Made by a program: the position numbers and the translations under genes
Shown here: positions 4,825 through 8,804 of the stretch, piece after piece
Layout of the letters: each line of letters starts with the position of its first letter
How positions within the stretch are numbered: position 1 is the stretch's first letter
Notes under the pieces: model-generated
Told to the model about the DNA's origin: nothing
Seen by the model: the letters and a program-made list of their open reading frames with translations, nothing else
Databases searched by the model: none
NCBI GenBank assembly: GCA_910585635.1
Contig: CAJUFE010000001.1
Span: 265,302-274,105 of the forward strand
Reading direction: 5' to 3'
DNA: 8,804 bases
Origin: an uncultured Lachnospiraceae bacterium
GTDB lineage: Bacteria; Bacillota; Clostridia; Lachnospirales; Lachnospiraceae

Positions 4825-7800
4825 ATGTTTGAGATTACGGGTGAGGATATAATGGCATTGGATGATGTGGATCTTCGTGAATTGGTGGGGCGTTTATGTA
4901 AAGCTGAGGTAGAACGGGACGGTGGGGCCACATCAGGGGTACATTATGGAGGACATCAAAAAGCACGGGATGGTGGAGTAGATGTTGAAGTTGATATAGA
5001 CTTCTCATTGCGGAAAGGGAGTTATATACCTAAATCATGTACTTTTTATCAAGTTAAGGAACACAAGATGACTCCAAAAGCGATTGAACATGAAATGTGT
5101 CCCCAAGGAGTAAGAAGGCTAATATTTGATGAACTTGTATTAAAACAAGGAAGTTATATTATTGTAAGTGGAAGAGATAATGTTTCTCCTTCGGCATTAA
5201 AAGATCGCATAAAGGCGATGAAGGCGGCTCTTGGCCCCTTGAAAAACGGAGTTTCTGTTGATTTTTATGATCAAAGCAGAATGGCCAATTGGGTAAATGA
5301 TTATGAGCCGATTGTTGCTTGGGTTAAGTGTAAGCTGGGAGATTCATCTGAAGGGTGGTCTCCTTATGGAAATTGGACAGGCGATCATGATGATTTAGCC
5401 CGTCCATATATTGTAGACAAAAATATTCGAATTAAAAAAACTGATATAGCAGAAACCATGTCTATTCAGGCTGCTCTTGAGGATATACGTTCAATATTAC
5501 GGAATCCTGGTAAATCGGTTCGCCTAACCGGTTTATCAGGAGTTGGAAAAACACGATTTGCACAGGCGTTATTTGAGGAAATAGGATACGGTCCGCTTCC
5601 ACAAGAACTTGCGCTTTATGTTGATTTTCAAAAGCCTATTAGAATGTTTCCTATGGAAATGGTAAAAGAATTACTTGCAAAAAAACATAGGAAGATCGTA
5701 ATTGTAGATAACTGTGCTGCTACAGAACACCATGAATTAACAAGACTCTGCAAAGCCCCCAAGAGTACCGTTAGCTTGCTTACGATTGAGTATGACGTAC
5801 AAGATGGAGAGCCAGAAGATAGTGAAGTATACCAGATGCTTCCTTCATCGAATGAATGTATTGTTGATATTTTGAAACAGAGAAAATTTTACAAAAATGA
5901 TCAGGATTACAATAGAATTGCGTTACTGGCAGGCGGAAATGCAAGAGTTGCTATTGTTTTGGCAAAGGCTACCAAGAAAGAAAAAAATCTGAATGAATTG
6001 AAGGATGAAGAACTTTTTAAACGGATTTTTTGGCAAAAGGGGAAATTTGATGATGCTTTATATAAAACAGCAGAAGTCTGCTCTTTGGTTTATTCTTTTT
6101 CAATCAACCAAAATAAAGAGAAAACAGACGAAATTAGGGTGTTAGCAAGTTTATATGATATTTCTATAAGAGATATGGTGAGAAATGTAAACCGGTTATA
6201 TAAGCGCCAGATAGTACAAAAGCGTTCTCATTGGCGAGCTGTTCTGCCACATGCTTTAGCAAATCGTTTGGCAAAAGAAGCATTAGAAAATTTGGGCGCT
6301 GAAATTGTTTTAGAAACTATGAATAATAGTTCTAATCATATGATACGTTCGTTTTCAAAAAGAATGAGTTTTTTACATGATAGTAAGGAGGCTCAGGACA
6401 TTTTTGATGCGTGGTTAAAACTTCCACTTATGACTTCTCCAAATTATTGGAGTGATGTCTGCCAATATAGATTAGAAGATGCGGCTCCCGTAATTCCTGA
6501 ACAGGTACTTTCATTTATTGAACAAATGTATAAAAGAGATAAGGGAGAGTATCTATTGGGAGGGTTTCATGAACAAGTGATTGTGCGAATTTTGTCACAA
6601 TTAGCATATGAACCGAAGTGGTTTGATCGCAGTCTGAAAATTCTTTCGGATTTACCATTAAAAAGAAATAAAAGAGAAGATGTAAGTGGATTCTTTCAAA
6701 TTGTGTATTCTGGAACATATGCGTTGATAGATCAGAGGCTCCATTTTGTTCAAACCTTGCTCCATCATAACGATGAGAATTATATTCAACTTGGAATAGA
6801 TTGTTTGGATAGAATGCTGCAGTGTAAACATCAGATAAGGTATTTATATAAGGGATTTGAATCTTTTGGCATGTATCAACGTGATAATGGCTTAGATTTA
6901 TCTGGAGAATATAAAAGCTGGTATCTGAGAGTTATTGAATTTATTACCGTAGAGATGTCGGCATTATCAACGGAATCAAAAGAACGGGTAAGAGAAATTT
7001 TAGGAAAAAGTTTGGTTGGATTTGGATATGAACATTATTGGGACATTATAGAAGAATGCTGTATGAAATTTGGAAAGGATAGGGATTGGTGGCAGGGATG
7101 GATTGGCCTTGGAAATATTAAAAAATTTTATGATAATGAATTAGAACTGTGTGAGAAAGAGTTATTAGATCGATTGATTTTTTTGATAGAGCCAATAGAT
7201 GCTGTCCCGAGAATGGATTGTATCTTGCGAGAGAGTTCTTTTGAACTGGAAATATATTTTCCTTCAGAAGAAAAGATAAATGAAGAAATCAGGAGGCTTG
7301 CGGCAATCTTTGCAGAGAATCCGGAATTGTTGGAACAATTATTTAGTCAAATAGGTAATAGATTTTTGATGGTAGGTGCTAGATTTGGAAAGGAACTGGC
7401 AGAGGCTGAATCATCAGATTCTTTTGCTCCTTTGTGGCCTTCCATGTGCAAAATATTGGATAAAGATTTGAGTATGAGTATTGCTGTTGGGTACCTTAAT
7501 GTTAAATATAGTCATGATAGGGAGAATACCATTCGTTTATTAGATTTATTGGAAAATACAGATAAAGCCTCTCAGGCAGTACAGATCCATTCTATACTGG
7601 AATGTTCCGGAAAATACCTCCAGCATATTTTAAAACTATTATCGGAAGATGTAATAGACTTAAATTGTGTTTCACATTTACGGCATTATGTTATTAGTGA
7701 TAAAATTGAAGAAACGGAGTTTTTAGATTTTATATTGAAGATTAAGGATATGCAACACGGAAGCTCTGTTGTGCTGGATATCTTTTGGCTATATTGTGAA

Positions 7801-8562
7801 AAGATAAAAAGTAATAGAAATATGTTGTCAGCATATGCCAAGGCAGTTGGACGTATAATAGCTATTGAGGGAATCAAAAATTTTGAATTGGAAGAGGGGA
7901 ATAGTATAGAATACGAGTTGGCAGAAGTGATGGAGATTTGTTTCGTTGATGATAATGTTTCAAAGGAAGAGATTAAAAAGTTATTTATTTCTTTAAGGGA
8001 TTTTCCTACAGTGCGGAATAAGTATAAAGGAAGCTGCTTTAAGAGTTTAATGTATCCCGTAGCCGGATTGTATGTGGAAGATTTTTTAGATATTATCGTA
8101 GGTGATGAAAAAGGGCCATATGAGTTAGAAAGAGAAATTAAGGGCGGTAATGGAATTAGCACAAATATAATAGATAATCTTAATCCTGAACGTGTGTTTT
8201 TATGGGCAGATAATAGCAAAAGACGATTAAGAGTTGTAAAGCTAAGTTCTGGATTCCGAAGAGAAGAGAATGGCCAATATCAATGGACAGAACTTGCGAG
8301 AAAATTATTGCATACAGAAGACGGGAAGCAGATATTGGAGCAATTTGCAAAGAAGATTCCCCCAATGTCTTGGTCAGGTTCCCGAAGTAAAATAATTCGT
8401 GAGCGTTTGACTCTTTTACAGGAACTGAAGTCGGATGAGTATTTGGGGGAGATCGCTTGTAGAGAAATTGAAAAAATGGAAAAGGAAATTCTGGAAACAG
8501 AAGAATACGAGAAACAAAAGATGTCTAATATGGAGGAGATAAATGAGAGGTTTGAATTTTAA
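4825..8562 (+). CDS. PD-(D/E)xK nuclease-P-loop NTPase fusion, Avs-like (STAND) defence protein
   Basis: This 1245-residue cytoplasmic protein has three parts. Residues 1-165 look like a PD-(D/E)xK nuclease of the Mrr type: a leading helix (LRELVGRLCKAEVE), then RDGGVDVEVD with candidate catalytic D53, then FYQVK with Q76 and K78. Residues about 205-390 form a P-loop NTPase with Walker A GLSGVGKT (236-243), Walker B KIVIVDN (D295), TIEYDV (320-325) and GGNAR (370-374), which resembles a sensor-type arginine. Residues about 400-1245 are helical and Leu/Glu/Lys-rich, probably a repeat solenoid, ending in a coiled-coil-like tail. Effector, NTPase and helical sensor in this order is the layout of Avs (STAND) anti-phage proteins, where target binding triggers oligomerisation and DNA cleavage; Avs4 also has an Mrr-like nuclease. 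I recall similar proteins of about this length annotated only as ATP-binding. The start follows GGAG at 4815-4818. The gene is much more AT-rich than tsf, suggesting acquisition. The target and defence role are inferred. Confidence 0.85.
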   Translation: MFEITGEDIMALDDVDLRELVGRLCKAEVERDGGATSGVHYGGHQKARDGGVDVEVDIDFSLRKGSYIPKSCTFYQVKEHKMTPKAIEHEMCPQGVRRLIFDELVLKQGSYIIVSGRDNVSPSALKDRIKAMKAALGPLKNGVSVDFYDQSRMANWVNDYEPIVAWVKCKLGDSSEGWSPYGNWTGDHDDLARPYIVDKNIRIKKTDIAETMSIQAALEDIRSILRNPGKSVRLTGLSGVGKTRFAQALFEEIGYGPLPQELALYVDFQKPIRMFPMEMVKELLAKKHRKIVIVDNCAATEHHELTRLCKAPKSTVSLLTIEYDVQDGEPEDSEVYQMLPSSNECIVDILKQRKFYKNDQDYNRIALLAGGNARVAIVLAKATKKEKNLNELKDEELFKRIFWQKGKFDDALYKTAEVCSLVYSFSINQNKEKTDEIRVLASLYDISIRDMVRNVNRLYKRQIVQKRSHWRAVLPHALANRLAKEALENLGAEIVLETMNNSSNHMIRSFSKRMSFLHDSKEAQDIFDAWLKLPLMTSPNYWSDVCQYRLEDAAPVIPEQVLSFIEQMYKRDKGEYLLGGFHEQVIVRILSQLAYEPKWFDRSLKILSDLPLKRNKREDVSGFFQIVYSGTYALIDQRLHFVQTLLHHNDENYIQLGIDCLDRMLQCKHQIRYLYKGFESFGMYQRDNGLDLSGEYKSWYLRVIEFITVEMSALSTESKERVREILGKSLVGFGYEHYWDIIEECCMKFGKDRDWWQGWIGLGNIKKFYDNELELCEKELLDRLIFLIEPIDAVPRMDCILRESSFELEIYFPSEEKINEEIRRLAAIFAENPELLEQLFSQIGNRFLMVGARFGKELAEAESSDSFAPLWPSMCKILDKDLSMSIAVGYLNVKYSHDRENTIRLLDLLENTDKASQAVQIHSILECSGKYLQHILKLLSEDVIDLNCVSHLRHYVISDKIEETEFLDFILKIKDMQHGSSVVLDIFWLYCEKIKSNRNMLSAYAKAVGRIIAIEGIKNFELEEGNSIEYELAEVMEICFVDDNVSKEEIKKLFISLRDFPTVRNKYKGSCFKSLMYPVAGLYVEDFLDIIVGDEKGPYELEREIKGGNGISTNIIDNLNPERVFLWADNSKRRLRVVKLSSGFRREENGQYQWTELARKLLHTEDGKQILEQFAKKIPPMSWSGSRSKIIRERLTLLQELKSDEYLGEIACREIEKMEKEILETEEYEKQKMSNMEEINERFEF

Positions 8563-8571
8563 TTAGTTTAT

Positions 8572-8604
8572 TAGTGTGGAAGCTAAGAGATACATTACAC
8601 ACTA
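8572..8604 (+). repeat. Short inverted repeat behind the large gene
   Basis: TAGTGTG at 8572-8578 is the exact inverse of CACACTA at 8598-8604, with a 19-base loop. It could be a weak terminator stem but has no T-run. The same TAGTGT element recurs in the promoter at 8623-8651, so a pair of regulator half-sites is equally possible. Confidence 0.4.
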
Positions 8605-8622
8605 TATTTAGATGAAAAAATA

Positions 8623-8651
8623 TTGACATATACTATATATAGTGTTATTAT
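8623..8651 (+). promoter_or_regulatory. Strong sigma-A-type promoter with a palindromic operator in its spacer
   Basis: A perfect TTGACA at 8623-8628 is followed after exactly 17 bases by TATTAT at 8646-8651. The spacer contains the perfect 12-bp palindrome ACTATATATAGT (8632-8643), a usual place for a repressor such as a GntR or PadR family member to block transcription. TATAGTGT (8638-8645) is also the inverse of ACACTATA at 8599-8606. The promoter points away from the large gene toward sequence beyond the window, so it probably drives the next gene or a small RNA. Confidence 0.65.
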
Positions 8652-8696
8652 ATAGAAGTATTGATTTATATATCTTTTAGGTGAAAGATATAATAA

Positions 8697-8804
8697 AAAT
8701 TTGTTCCTGTATGCACAAGCAGGAAGCCAAACGGTGAATATCTTACCGGATTGCTTTTGTTTATCTATGAATCAGAGAATGACGCTCATTTTGTAATGGA
8801 AATG
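8697..8804 (+). other. Open frame without a start, running off the window
   Basis: From 8697 one frame is open to the window end and reads like protein (CTSRKPNGEYLTGLLLFIYE, then SENDAHFVMEM). There is no start codon with a ribosome binding site, and the first ATG is at 8796. It may be a decayed fragment or chance. A hairpin (TTCCTG 8704-8709 with CAGGAA 8720-8725) and an imperfect stem at 8726-8754 followed by TTTTGTTT lie in the same stretch. An RNA of about 100 bases from the promoter upstream is therefore an alternative reading. Neither is secure. Confidence 0.2.

Noticed and set aside
7686..8219. Minus-strand open frame of 177 codons inside the large gene
   Set aside because: It is antisense within an uninterrupted 1245-codon gene, low in complexity (Ser, Ile, Leu rich from an A-rich template), and without start signals.

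Overview
The window looks like a chromosomal piece from a Gram-positive anaerobe of the Clostridia, most likely Lachnospiraceae. The evidence is the style of the EF-Ts sequence, strong GGAGG ribosome binding sites, and a low-GC accessory region beside a GC-richer housekeeping gene. The family-level assignment is an inference from memory, not a search. All convincing genes lie on the + strand.

Layout. (1) 1-1172: the translation factor gene tsf, with a structured leader in front and a long, probably bidirectional, intrinsic terminator behind. (2) 1174-3458: after the terminator the style changes. A cluster of TTGAGTA inverted repeats precedes a three-gene cassette: a small protein resembling the DUF6075 family, whose conserved-looking tail is cut off by an amber codon, then a ParA ATPase and a ParB CTPase/DNA-binding protein with overlapping reading frames. 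(3) 3451-3825: right behind parB lies an array of about ten palindromic units at a 35-37 bp period. It looks like a centromere (parS/parC-type) or iteron array for the partition proteins. (4) 3970-4524: a 184-residue protein with a probable C-terminal helix-turn-helix, not recognised. (5) 4525-4824: an AT-rich leader with two candidate promoters, a hairpin and an orphan reading frame. (6) 4825-8562: one large AT-rich gene of 1245 residues. It has an N-terminal PD-(D/E)xK nuclease-like domain with a QxK (Mrr-type) active site, a P-loop NTPase with Walker A, Walker B and a GGNAR motif, and about 850 residues of helical C-terminus. This is the architecture of Avs-like (STAND) anti-phage proteins. 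(7) 8563-8804: a strong sigma-A-type promoter with a palindrome in its spacer, short inverted repeats, and an open frame without a start that runs off the window.

How the parts fit. The partition genes, the array and the DNA-binding protein probably form the maintenance module of an integrative or plasmid-like element lodged beside tsf. The nuclease-NTPase is probably defence cargo of that element. No integrase, relaxase or attachment site is visible, so the element's type and limits stay open. The two most interesting items are the partition array with its neighbouring DNA-binding gene, and the single-gene nuclease-NTPase.
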